Source of the DNA: DAIPKP01 sp964539095
Lineage (GTDB): Bacteria > Synergistota > Synergistia > Synergistales > Aminiphilaceae
Assembly: GCA_964539095.1 (NCBI GenBank)
Contig: CAZIFL010000002.1
Coordinates: 62,001-126,000 of the forward strand
DNA: 64,000 nt
Reading direction: 5' to 3'
In this document: piece after piece, positions 42,980-50,693 of the stretch
How positions within the stretch are numbered: position 1 is the first letter of the stretch
How the letters are laid out: each line of letters begins with the position of its first letter
The notes under the pieces: generated by a model
The model's database searches: none
Seen by the model: only the letters and a program-made list of their open reading frames with translations
What the model was told of the DNA's origin: nothing
Position numbers and translations under genes: made by a program

Positions 42980-43393
42980 TTGATCCGGGAAAGGCAGGAA
43001 CGGTACTACGAAGTTCTTTCTCTGGCAGATCGGAAGGGGGATGCGGCTCCCTTCGTCGAGTTTATGTTGGGGGCTCTTGGGGATGCTCTTTGGGAGGCCA
43101 TGGCAAAGAGCCAGGAAAACAGCCTGGGCAGCGATCAAGTTAGCGACCAAGATGGCGATCAAGTGAGCGATCATGTTGCGAGGCTTCTTACCCTCCTTGC
43201 AGAAGGAGAGATGAGTGCGGCCTCTCTCATGAAGAGGCTCGAACTCCTACACCGCCCGAGCTTTCGAAAGAGCTACCTGAATCCTGCTCTGGCAGCTGGG
43301 CTTGTGGAGCGTACCATCCCCCATGCTCCCCGAAGCCCCGCCCAGCGCTACCGCCTCACAAGAGCGGGAAAAAGGCGTTTGGAAAAAGCTTAA
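42980..43393 (+). pseudogene. 5'-truncated remnant of a Fic-family gene
   Basis: The open frame reads LIRERQERYYEVLSLADRK then DAAPFVEFMLGALGDAL, the part that follows the Fic domain in Fic proteins, followed by a winged-helix end (AASLMKRLELLHRPSFRK, PAQRYRLTRAGKRRL). The HPFxxGNGR catalytic domain is absent, and the frame opens only about 20 bases after tonB. Reading begins at a TTG without a good ribosome site. A short DQVSDQ repeat links the two parts. Most likely a decayed gene. Confidence 0.65.
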
Positions 43394-43650
43394 GCATCGC
43401 AACGTTGGTTGTGACATTAATGAAAGGTTGCCATAGCATCACCGCATCCCGCATCAGAGCCCCCCGCCTCACAGTGTCAGATCCCCCCACAGTACCAGAT
43501 CCCTCTGCAAATCCTCCCCCTCTGCCCCTGTTCCCGTACCCCCCCCCGGGAGTATCCTTGAAGGAAAAGCTTCAGGGATATAAACCCGTACACAAGAAAT
43601 TCCCATATCCCCATACCCTCATATTCCCGTATCTCCAAGGAGGTCTTCTC
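43394..43650. other. C-rich intergenic stretch with degenerate CCCATAT-like repeats
   Basis: About 257 bases without a gene. The plus strand is very C-rich (43450-43560) and ends in a run of imperfect repeats (TCCCATA, CCCCATA, CCTCATA, TCCCGTA) at about 43601-43635, just before the AAGGAGG ribosome site of the radical SAM gene. No clear promoter or hairpin seen. Confidence 0.4.
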
Positions 43651-44622
43651 ATGCATATCTTCGGTCCCGTACCATCCCGGCGGCTGGGGCGGAGTTTGGG
43701 AGTTAACCACATCCCCCCTAAAATCTGTACCTACGCCTGCCGTTACTGCCAGTTGGGAGATGCCATCACCATGACCGCCCAGCGACGTCCCTTTTTCGAC
43801 CCCCCCGCCATAGAGGAAGAGGCGGCCCGGAAGCTGGAGGAGCTTGCCCCATCCGGAAAGGCTGTGGACTACATGGCCTTCGTTCCCGACGGTGAGCCTA
43901 CCCTTGATCTCCGGCTGGGGGAGATGGCAAAACGCCTGAAGCGCTTCGGGGTTCCTCTGGCTATCATCTCCAACGCCTCTCTTATCTCCCTTCCCGCCGT
44001 AAGGGAGGAGCTTGCCCTCTTCGACTGGGTCTCTCTCAAGATGGATGCGGTGCGCCGGGATATCTGGCATGCTCTGGATCGTCCTCACAAGGATCTCTCT
44101 CTGGAGAACATCCTTGAAGGGGTGCAGGAGTTCGCCCGAAGCTACTCGGGGCATCTGGAGACGGAGACCATGCTGGTGAAGGGGTATAACGACGGAGAGG
44201 ATCATCTGGAGGAGCTGGCGGCTTTTCTGGAACCTCTGGCTCCCGCGGTCTGCCGGCTCTCCTCTCCCACCCGCCCCCCCGCATGTTCCGACGTCACCTG
44301 GGTGGAGGAGCAGCGCCTCGCCGCCGCCACCGCCATCTTTCAGGAGCATCATCTCCATGTGCGGATTCTCAACGCCTACGAGGGGAACGACTTTACCCGC
44401 ACCGGGGATCTTCGGGAGGCTCTGCTCTCCATCCTCTCGGTGCATCCCATGAAGGAAATCGCGGTGGCGCATTTCCTGGAAGATCACGAAGAGTCCCCCG
44501 GAGATGGACGGGTGCTTCTGGAGGAGCTGCTCCAGGAAGAGGAGATTATCACCACCCTCTGGAGAGAAGAGCGCTTCTACGCCCGGAATCTTCGCAAGGC
44601 CTCCCGGGAGGAAAAAGCCTGA
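43651..44622 (+). CDS. Radical SAM protein (COG0731-like)
   Basis: A 323-residue radical SAM protein with the cluster motif CTYACRYC (Cys26, 30, 33) after FGPVPSRRLGRSLGVN, a start typical of COG0731-related enzymes. The barrel spans about 20-235; the last 85 residues look like a small winged-helix domain (LLSILSVHPMKEIAVAHFL). The start has AAGGAGG eight bases upstream. It shares TGATG with the following AIR-synthase-like gene, so the two products probably act together. Reaction unknown. Confidence 0.85.
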   Translation: MHIFGPVPSRRLGRSLGVNHIPPKICTYACRYCQLGDAITMTAQRRPFFDPPAIEEEAARKLEELAPSGKAVDYMAFVPDGEPTLDLRLGEMAKRLKRFGVPLAIISNASLISLPAVREELALFDWVSLKMDAVRRDIWHALDRPHKDLSLENILEGVQEFARSYSGHLETETMLVKGYNDGEDHLEELAAFLEPLAPAVCRLSSPTRPPACSDVTWVEEQRLAAATAIFQEHHLHVRILNAYEGNDFTRTGDLREALLSILSVHPMKEIAVAHFLEDHEESPGDGRVLLEELLQEEEIITTLWREERFYARNLRKASREEKA

Positions 44623-45635
44623 TGTCCAAGTTTTCTCGGAATGTTATGGAAAAAGCGGTTTATGCTCCCCTTGCCCGGCAGGGGGCGGATCCTTCGGTGC
44701 TCATGGGGAGCCTCTTCGGAGAGGATATCGCTCTGGTGGATACGGGGTCCGGGCTTCTTGCCTCTCATGTGGATCCCATTGTGGGGGCCGCCGAGGGGCT
44801 GGGGCGTCTGGCGGTACATGTGGCCTGCAACGATCTTGCCGCCAGCGGAGTGCCTCCTCGGTGGCTTCAGATTCTGGTGCTGGTGCCTTCGGCGGAGGAT
44901 ACGGAACAGCTCCGGGGGATCATGGAAGAGGCGGTGGAGGCGGCCCGGCAGGCGGGGGCGGTCATCGTAGGGGGGCATAGCGGCTACTCCTCGGGGCTCT
45001 CCCGTCCTCTTGCGGCGGTAACCGCCTTCGGTACCGCCTGTAAAGAGACGTTGGTGTGCACCTCGGGCGCTCAGGCGGGGGATGTGATCTGCCTCACCCG
45101 GGGGATGGGGCTGGAGGGCACCGCCATTCTCGCCTGGGACTATCCCGGGGAATGTCGCCGCCGGGGGCTCTCGGAGGAGGATATCCGAGAGGCGAAAAAA
45201 CTTGCGGAAGCTCTCTCTGTGGTGCCCGAGGCTCTCCGGCTGGCGGAGCTGGGAGCTACTGCCATGCACGACCCCACCCGAGGAGGGGTACTGGAGGCCT
45301 TCCTCGAAATGGCCTGGGGGGCAAAAAAAGCCTTTCGGATTCAGAAGGAGCAAATCCCTCTTCTTCCGGTGGTGCAGCACTTTGCCCGGGCCTTCGACTT
45401 CGATCCTCTTAGGATGATCTCCTCGGGAGCCCTGGCGGTAACCCTCCCTCAGGAGAAAATCCCCGAAGCTACCCGGGCCATCGCCCCCTGGGCCTCCCTT
45501 TACACCGTGGGAGTGGTGGAGGCGGGGGCGGGGGTTTGGATTTCTTCCTCCTCCGGAGATTGCCACCATGCGGAGCCCGAGCCCGAAAAGGATGAACTTG
45601 CCCGGCTGCAGACTCTTCTGGGGGCTCCGGGGTAG
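44622..45635 (+). CDS. AIR synthase-related (HypE/PurM/SelD fold) protein
   Basis: A 337-residue protein of the ATP-binding PurM/HypE fold, with VACNDLAASGVPPRWLQILV and IVGGHSGYS in the N-terminal half and HDPTRGGVLEAFLEMAWG in the C-terminal half. It lacks the C-terminal Cys of HypE (ending LLGAPG), so it is not the hydrogenase-maturation thiocarboxamide enzyme. Translationally coupled to the radical SAM gene. It likely activates a carbonyl or carboxylate with ATP. Substrate unknown. Confidence 0.82.
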   Translation: MSKFSRNVMEKAVYAPLARQGADPSVLMGSLFGEDIALVDTGSGLLASHVDPIVGAAEGLGRLAVHVACNDLAASGVPPRWLQILVLVPSAEDTEQLRGIMEEAVEAARQAGAVIVGGHSGYSSGLSRPLAAVTAFGTACKETLVCTSGAQAGDVICLTRGMGLEGTAILAWDYPGECRRRGLSEEDIREAKKLAEALSVVPEALRLAELGATAMHDPTRGGVLEAFLEMAWGAKKAFRIQKEQIPLLPVVQHFARAFDFDPLRMISSGALAVTLPQEKIPEATRAIAPWASLYTVGVVEAGAGVWISSSSGDCHHAEPEPEKDELARLQTLLGAPG

Positions 45636-45666
45636 GAAAAAGGAAAAACGCACATGTACAGGAGCA

Positions 45667-47355
45667 TCATCGGGGAGCCTTCAGCATGGCCCCAAGCTCT
45701 TCCAGCTTTGCCGCTGCAGAATAGAGTTCTGAGATTTGTTCTTCTATTTTTGTGGCGTTATCTTTCCTTTCTTCCAGCACCCGATTAAAAGTAATGTCAA
45801 GTTCTTTTTGCAGATTGTCCGCTTCCTCCTGAAAGCTGGTTCGGAAGCTACGAGTGCTTTCCCGGATCTTGTAGCGATAATCCGCAATCATGCTGGTGAG
45901 ATTTCGAGAGACGTCTTTCCCCACTTCTCCTAGAAAATGGTTGTAAAGGCATCTGTTGGCGTACCTTCTGGGTAAAAGGAGCTGTACTTGCAACTTGTTG
46001 GGGAAAAGAGAGAGGTCCGGCTGGCTAATGCGAATATAGAAATCGCTGCGCTCGGAGAGCGTGTATTCTGTAGATTCGTAGTGATACTCTATACCAAAAA
46101 GGGTGGAAACGCAGGAGGAGAGGTAGGCTTTCATCTCTGTCATCTGTTCTGACAGATTGTTAGCCATCTCTTCGTATCCTTTTTTAAGAATGAGAAGCCC
46201 TCCTTCGTTCATCTCACGAAGCTTTGCATGAAGTTCTGTTTCAAAAGTATGGCATAAAAAAGCCTGAAGCTCTCTCGGTTTTTCACGGAGTTTCTCCTGG
46301 TAGATTATGGAGAGAGAGAGGGTTATTGCATCTATCAACGCTTGCGATTGGTTTTCGAAGGTTTGAGAGATCTCTTTGATAAGCTCTTCCGCCTGCTGTG
46401 AGAGTTCCAATGAAGATCGCCTGCGCATAGATGTAAGCTTTTCGAGTTGCTTTGCGAGTTCCTGGCGTTTCCTGTCCAGACTTTCCAGAGGGAGTTCCAG
46501 GGCTCGGCAGTAGAGGTGTACCTGAGAAATCGCGGCATCTACTGTACCGAGAAGTTTGATCCGTACGGACTCCTCCAGGATCTCCTCTCCAGCACCATCG
46601 CAATCGCGGCGTATCTGTTCGAGAAGCTCTGGCAGTCCTTCGCCGGATTTCGTGCTGATGGAGTGGAGTGCCACCTGGGAAACTCCCATTATTTTACACA
46701 AGAAGTTTTTGCAATATTGCATATAGACTGTGCGCTCTTCGGCGGTGATGAGGTCTATTTTATTGACGGTGAAGTAGAATTTTGAGGCCCAGTTCTTCGC
46801 TTTCTCCAGGAACGTAGCCTCGATCTCATTGATGGGGCTGTCTACGGAGAGCATGAAGATAATGGCATCGCTTTTATGGACGAAGGAGTAGGTGGTGTCG
46901 GAGTTGTGTTTATGAAGCGAACCTACTCCGGGGGTATCCACAAGAGTGATTCCTTTTTTAAGAATTTCACAGGGTGTTTGGATGGTTACCAGAGAAACCC
47001 CTCGTTCGTTGCCGGGATTTTCCTGTTCGCTGATGTATCGGGAGAGCTGCACTGGAGTAATCTCTTCGGAGGTTCCATCTTTAAAAAACACCGTAACGCG
47101 TTCTTCCCCGTATGTTATTTGGGTTACTGAGGCTGTAACGGGAATGATCCCTACAGGCAAGAGGGGTTTTTCTAAAATTGCGTTCACCAAACTTGTCTTG
47201 CCTCGCTTGAACTGCCCCATCACAGCCACGGTAATATGTTTCTTTTCTAATCGATTCCGTAAAGACGCCACTTCTTCTGCGAGAGAAGGAGAGACAGAGG
47301 CCTTTCGGATGAGTGCTTCCGCCTCACGTGTGGCAGCGTAGACGCTTGTGATCAT
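45667..47355 (-). CDS. Bacterial dynamin-like GTPase
   Basis: A 562-residue protein. The GTPase domain has G1 GQFKRGKTS (47-55), Thr of PVTAS near 73-77, G3 DTPG (140-143) and G4 NKID (198-201). A long helical stalk (about 260-560) with predicted coiled coils follows. Dynamin-like GTPases remodel membranes, and some act in phage defence or division. It is third in an operon after two MutS-like genes, and its ATG overlaps the preceding stop (ATGA). The DNA is AT-richer than the flanks. A link to fluoride stress is implied only by the operon's riboswitch. Confidence 0.85.
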   Translation of the reverse strand: MITSVYAATREAEALIRKASVSPSLAEEVASLRNRLEKKHITVAVMGQFKRGKTSLVNAILEKPLLPVGIIPVTASVTQITYGEERVTVFFKDGTSEEITPVQLSRYISEQENPGNERGVSLVTIQTPCEILKKGITLVDTPGVGSLHKHNSDTTYSFVHKSDAIIFMLSVDSPINEIEATFLEKAKNWASKFYFTVNKIDLITAEERTVYMQYCKNFLCKIMGVSQVALHSISTKSGEGLPELLEQIRRDCDGAGEEILEESVRIKLLGTVDAAISQVHLYCRALELPLESLDRKRQELAKQLEKLTSMRRRSSLELSQQAEELIKEISQTFENQSQALIDAITLSLSIIYQEKLREKPRELQAFLCHTFETELHAKLREMNEGGLLILKKGYEEMANNLSEQMTEMKAYLSSCVSTLFGIEYHYESTEYTLSERSDFYIRISQPDLSLFPNKLQVQLLLPRRYANRCLYNHFLGEVGKDVSRNLTSMIADYRYKIRESTRSFRTSFQEEADNLQKELDITFNRVLEERKDNATKIEEQISELYSAAAKLEELGAMLKAPR

Positions 47356-48275
47356 ATCATTTCCCTTTCTTCTGCTACTGCTTCTTCTTCTGCGGCTTCT
47401 ATTTCTTCCCCAAAAACTTTTTGGTAAATATCTTCCCCAAAGCTTGTGGAAAGGGGGGTGCCTTCGATGAGACGGAAGCTCCTGCTGCCGTCGGGTCGGC
47501 GTTCTGCGCAGAGGGAGAGAATCTCTTTTCCGTATCTTTTCATGAGACTGCTGGAGAGGTCGTGCATGTGAGTAACAAAAAAGACCTTGATATTTTCATC
47601 AAGCAACCCCCGCAGAATTTGCCGGGCAATCTCCGCCCCCTCTCGCTCGTTGGTGGAGGCGAAGGATTCGTTGAAGAGGACCATCCCCCAAGGCTGTATC
47701 TCGTCGATGATAAGGCTCATGCGGTGGAGTTCTTCATCGAGTTTTCCCCGTTCCATGGAGCTATCCTCTTCTCGTTTGTAGTGAGTAAAGATGCCACTTG
47801 TGATGTTTGCTGCAAAGGCTTTGGCGGGGACGAACATCCCGCACTCCATCATAAGCTGCGCCTGGCCGATGCTTCGGAGAAAGGTAGATTTTCCTCCATG
47901 ATTCGCTCCAGTTATCAGGGCAAGCATGCGTTCTCCCATATCTGCACAGTTTCCTACGATCCGGTCCGGCAGAGAGAGGGAAAGAGAGATATCGTAGAGA
48001 TCTGAAAAGGTATGCGTAAGATCCTCCATGCTATGGGGGACGGGAAAGCAGATCTCCTCTCCCTTCCGTGTAAGCTCTTCGTAGAGGTTGAGGCAGCCTA
48101 CGTAGAAGGCGAGTTCTCTGTGCAAAACCTCGCAGAAGCTTATAATATGCTCTACGGATTGTGAAGCTGCTTCTGCTGCAAGCATTATTGCCCGCCCTTT
48201 CCGGCGAAAGAGATCGGATAAGCCCGCATCGTCCCGGGGGTGGATAGAAAGTTTTGGTGCCAGCAACCATTGCAA
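47352..48275 (-). CDS. MutS-like ATPase B, C-terminal (ATPase) part, -1 frame
   Basis: About 307 codons encoding the MutS V-type ATPase domain: P-loop GANHGGKSTFLRS, then KLDEELHRMSLIIDEI and a Walker B-like VLFNESFAST, where Asn replaces the usual Asp. Protein sequence continues upstream into the -1 frame of the N-terminal part through the A7 run at 48287-48293; the ATG given here (48275) lacks a sensible ribosome site and would remove needed sequence. A joined product of about 509 residues would match the 515-residue paralog encoded just upstream. Overlaps the dynamin gene by ATGA. Confidence 0.75.
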   Translation of the reverse strand: MQWLLAPKLSIHPRDDAGLSDLFRRKGRAIMLAAEAASQSVEHIISFCEVLHRELAFYVGCLNLYEELTRKGEEICFPVPHSMEDLTHTFSDLYDISLSLSLPDRIVGNCADMGERMLALITGANHGGKSTFLRSIGQAQLMMECGMFVPAKAFAANITSGIFTHYKREEDSSMERGKLDEELHRMSLIIDEIQPWGMVLFNESFASTNEREGAEIARQILRGLLDENIKVFFVTHMHDLSSSLMKRYGKEILSLCAERRPDGSRSFRLIEGTPLSTSFGEDIYQKVFGEEIEAAEEEAVAEEREMI

Positions 48276-48880
48276 AGAAACAGAGATTTTTTTAAAAATT
48301 TATGCAGTCTATAGTCTTGTGCTATGTTTCCCTTGCCTATGCGGGCGCTCACCAGGACTCCCCGAGAGAAGGCGAGCTGATCCAAGTGCTCCATTATTTC
48401 TTTAAAATAATCATCCTGGAGTTCTTTTTCGAGCATTGAGAAGAGGGCGGTCATCCCCCGGGAGCGAAAGGTGCTGCCGTGCATGACCGCTATGCTGCGA
48501 ATTTCTCGGAGCATTTTTACCAGTATTTCAAGCAAATTTACCGCGCTACCTACCACGGATTCAGGATAACGGCTTGAGATTCCCCACCAGTGGTTACGCT
48601 TTTCGTCGAGAGTTTTTTTGGTGAGGGCATAGATTTTTCGCATTACCGCGGGATTTTCCAGCGTATCCCGAAGGATCTCCTGGCGGTAGCGGATATTTTC
48701 GGGATCGTCCAGCCCCTGCAAGAGAGCGCTGCGGCACATTTCGTGGATCTGTTTATCGTCCCGGGACATTTTCTGAAAAAGAATATACAGCCCGAGGTCG
48801 GCTATGAGGGCCTCTTCACGGGGGGTCTGTTTCCCGGGGAGAGGGTAATCCTGGCTGGGATGCATAAGGCGTACTTTCAT
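48185..48880 (-). CDS. MutS-like ATPase B, N-terminal part, frame 0
   Basis: About 231 codons in frame 0, of which the first 198 (to the A7 run) are collinear with the N-terminal helical region of the paralogous MutS-like ATPase A, for example NIRYRQEILRDTLENPAVM beside ILYRQRVVQDLEKDLLRDQ. The last 33 codons after the run do not fit. Start ATG overlaps the stop of gene A (ATGA). Either the gene is broken, or the ATPase part is reached by -1 frameshifting or transcriptional slippage. Confidence 0.7.
   Translation of the reverse strand: MKVRLMHPSQDYPLPGKQTPREEALIADLGLYILFQKMSRDDKQIHEMCRSALLQGLDDPENIRYRQEILRDTLENPAVMRKIYALTKKTLDEKRNHWWGISSRYPESVVGSAVNLLEILVKMLREIRSIAVMHGSTFRSRGMTALFSMLEKELQDDYFKEIMEHLDQLAFSRGVLVSARIGKGNIAQDYRLHKFLKKSLFLCNGCWHQNFLSTPGTMRAYPISFAGKGGQ
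48287..48293 (-). other. In-frame A_AAA_AAA slippery heptamer at the MutS B frame junction
   Basis: On the minus strand frame 0 reads TTA AAA AAA TCT. A -1 slip gives AAA AAA ATC TCT, which continues as ISVSLQWLLAPK and the ATPase domain. The heptamer is exactly in the X_XXY_YYZ register. A seven-base A-run is also prone to polymerase slippage or sequencing error. No obvious downstream stimulatory hairpin was found. Confidence 0.6.
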
Positions 48881-50424
48881 TGATGGAGCCTCTTTCGTAT
48901 CTGTTCGTAGGTGAGTTCATGTTTGCGGGCGATGGAAATGGCATAGGCTAGACCGTCAGCGGTTTTACGAATAATTGTAAACGTGCGCTCCTCAGGTTTT
49001 TCCGGATTCACAGTGCTCACCATGCTTACGGTAGTGTCATTCAGACGGGAGAGTTCCTCAAGAAAGGTTACGCACACACAGAGACACCCCAGGTTTGTAA
49101 TCCTTCTCATGATGCGTTTCCCGATAACGAGGGCGTCCGCAAGAGAGGTGAACGAAAAGATTTCGTTAATAATGATAATGCTCCGATCCGTGGCTTTTTC
49201 AAAAATCTGTTGCATTCGGATCAGCTCCTCCTGCAGTTTTCCGCTGAAGTTTTCTACTTTTTCTTCCCGTTCGAAATGTGTGAAGATCCTGTCGGGGAGA
49301 AAGAGGCGGGCCTGCCTTCCGGGGACAGGAAGACCGAGGCTTGCAAGATAGTGTATTTGTGCAAAGCTCCGTGCAAAGGTGGTTTTCCCCCCCTGATTGG
49401 GTCCAGAGATAACCATGCTGCGTTCTTGAGACGATAGATAAAAATCATTCAGAACCACGCTTTTTCCCTCTTCGGTTAGCTTTTGTGCGAGAACAATATC
49501 AAAGAACCCGGAGGCGTGTATTTCCTTGCTTTCGGTGGTTATCTCCGGATAGCAGAAAGGGAGCTTTTTCTCTCGCAAGGGGGCCAGGTAATTCAGGAAG
49601 GATATGTAAAATTGAACATCCATGGCAAAGTGAAGGATGGTGGCATCAAAAAAACATGCGTGATGTGTGCAGTATCTGTCGAGAGCATCGAAGGGTTCAG
49701 GGAAGAGACGTGAAAGAATGCTCAAAATGCCCTCCTCAATGTGAGAGGCATACTGTTCTTTGGGAATGTCTCGAAAATTTCCGGTGGAGGGGCCTTCGTT
49801 AAACTTTTCGAAGGTTTTAAGGATGTCCTCGCTGTAATTTTTTTCTCCCTCATATTTTTTTATCCGGATGGAGCACCCTCGAATAAGCATACAGTACCGG
49901 ATGCTCTGAATCTCTTCACGAACCTTGAGGGTGTCTTTTTTCAATGAGGAGAAGGAGGGGGCGGTACAATAGCGTTGAAGGTAGTCCCTCAATGCCGTAA
50001 GGCCTTCGGAACCGAGGGGGGTCTCTTCCAATGTCCTTTGAAAGTTTTCGAGAGTTTCGCAGTACGTCTGGGCCGCTTCGAGGAAGCTTCCCTTTTCAAG
50101 ATATCCTGTTTTTTGGAAGGTCTGTTCTTCGAAATCTATAAAGGGGGCGATCCTTCTATGGAGGGCACATATCTTTTGAGAAAACGTCTCCGCCTGATCT
50201 CTTAAGAGATCCTTTTCCAGGTCTTGAACGACACGCTGACGGTAGAGGATCGTCTCCATATCGTCCAGGGGAGAAAAAAAGAGGGAGTCCAGGGCATAGC
50301 TTTCCTTGGTCTCCGTAATAGCTGTGACCATTTGATCAAGATTCAGATCTTTGAAAAAGTCTGGAGGGCATTTTTTCCCCCTTGGGAAAGGGGGGAACGG
50401 AAAGAGAATGCTGTGTTGCGGCAT
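48877..50424 (-). CDS. MutS-like ATPase A
   Basis: A 515-residue MutS-family protein: helical core (about 20-330) and a MutS V ATPase domain with P-loop GPNQGGKTTFARS and Walker B-like IIIINEIFSFTS, where Asn stands for the usual Asp. It has no N-terminal mismatch-recognition domain, so it is not canonical MutS. First gene of the operon, with GGAGGTG five bases before ATG and an overlap of four bases with gene B. Transcription must pass a fluoride riboswitch-terminator 27 bases upstream. Likely forms a heterodimer with B (inference). Confidence 0.85.
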   Translation of the reverse strand: MPQHSILFPFPPFPRGKKCPPDFFKDLNLDQMVTAITETKESYALDSLFFSPLDDMETILYRQRVVQDLEKDLLRDQAETFSQKICALHRRIAPFIDFEEQTFQKTGYLEKGSFLEAAQTYCETLENFQRTLEETPLGSEGLTALRDYLQRYCTAPSFSSLKKDTLKVREEIQSIRYCMLIRGCSIRIKKYEGEKNYSEDILKTFEKFNEGPSTGNFRDIPKEQYASHIEEGILSILSRLFPEPFDALDRYCTHHACFFDATILHFAMDVQFYISFLNYLAPLREKKLPFCYPEITTESKEIHASGFFDIVLAQKLTEEGKSVVLNDFYLSSQERSMVISGPNQGGKTTFARSFAQIHYLASLGLPVPGRQARLFLPDRIFTHFEREEKVENFSGKLQEELIRMQQIFEKATDRSIIIINEIFSFTSLADALVIGKRIMRRITNLGCLCVCVTFLEELSRLNDTTVSMVSTVNPEKPEERTFTIIRKTADGLAYAISIARKHELTYEQIRKRLHQ

Positions 50425-50450
50425 AAAAACACCTCCAAAGGGGGCAGAGC

Positions 50451-50480
50451 AAAAAAACTCTGCAAAATAATTTTGCAGAG
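50451..50480 (-). terminator. Intrinsic terminator of the fluoride riboswitch
   Basis: On the minus strand a perfect 10-11 bp palindrome (CTCTGCAAAAT/ATTTTGCAGAG, 50458-50480) is followed by seven T (50451-50457). Its 5' arm begins with the CTC of the riboswitch pseudoknot strand, so terminator and ligand-bound aptamer exclude each other. Confidence 0.88.
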
Positions 50481-50536
50481 GTCATCAGCCTTTCGGCGTT
50501 TTTGGCCGTAACCGTGGGAGAACCTCATTCCCGCGA
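50474..50536 (-). promoter_or_regulatory. Fluoride (crcB) riboswitch
   Basis: On the minus strand: P1-loop GGGAATGAGGTTCTCCC, then after a short insertion AAACGCC-GAAA-GGC and the signature GGCTGATGACCTCTGC. Loop bases GAGGT (50522-50528 area) can pair with ACCTC (50478-50482), the class-defining pseudoknot. Bound fluoride would hold ACCTC, prevent the terminator and switch the MutS-MutS-dynamin operon on. Confidence 0.9.
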
Positions 50537-50540
50537 GGGT

Positions 50541-50569
50541 ATTATGGCATAGGTTCTTTGGAATTTCAA
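50541..50569 (-). promoter_or_regulatory. Sigma70-type promoter of the MutS-MutS-dynamin operon
   Basis: -35 TTGAAA (50564-50569), 17-base spacer, -10 CATAAT (50541-50546) on the minus strand. Start predicted near 50534, right at the 5' edge of the riboswitch. Confidence 0.7.
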
Positions 50570-50624
50570 TTCCGGGGGGAAGGAATTCTCTCCGTGCTTG
50601 TTAAATGCAAAGGTATCTCTCCCT

Positions 50625-50654
50625 TTGCTCTTACGGTGGAGGATGGAGTAAAAT
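50625..50654 (+). promoter_or_regulatory. Promoter of BMP-family gene 1
   Basis: TTGCTC (50625-50630), 18-base spacer, TAAAAT (50649-50654). The same layout recurs before the paralog at 51818-51847, which supports it. A shared ATATCTTTACGGAGGA leader follows. Confidence 0.55.
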
Positions 50655-50693
50655 GAGGCGGGAAATCATATCTTTACGGAGGATGTAGAAGAC

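Noticed and set aside
48030..48275. A separate small MutS-like gene starting at ATG 48275
   Set aside because: The ATG has no ribosome site and lies inside conserved sequence that continues upstream in the other frame; a frameshift at the A-run explains the split better.
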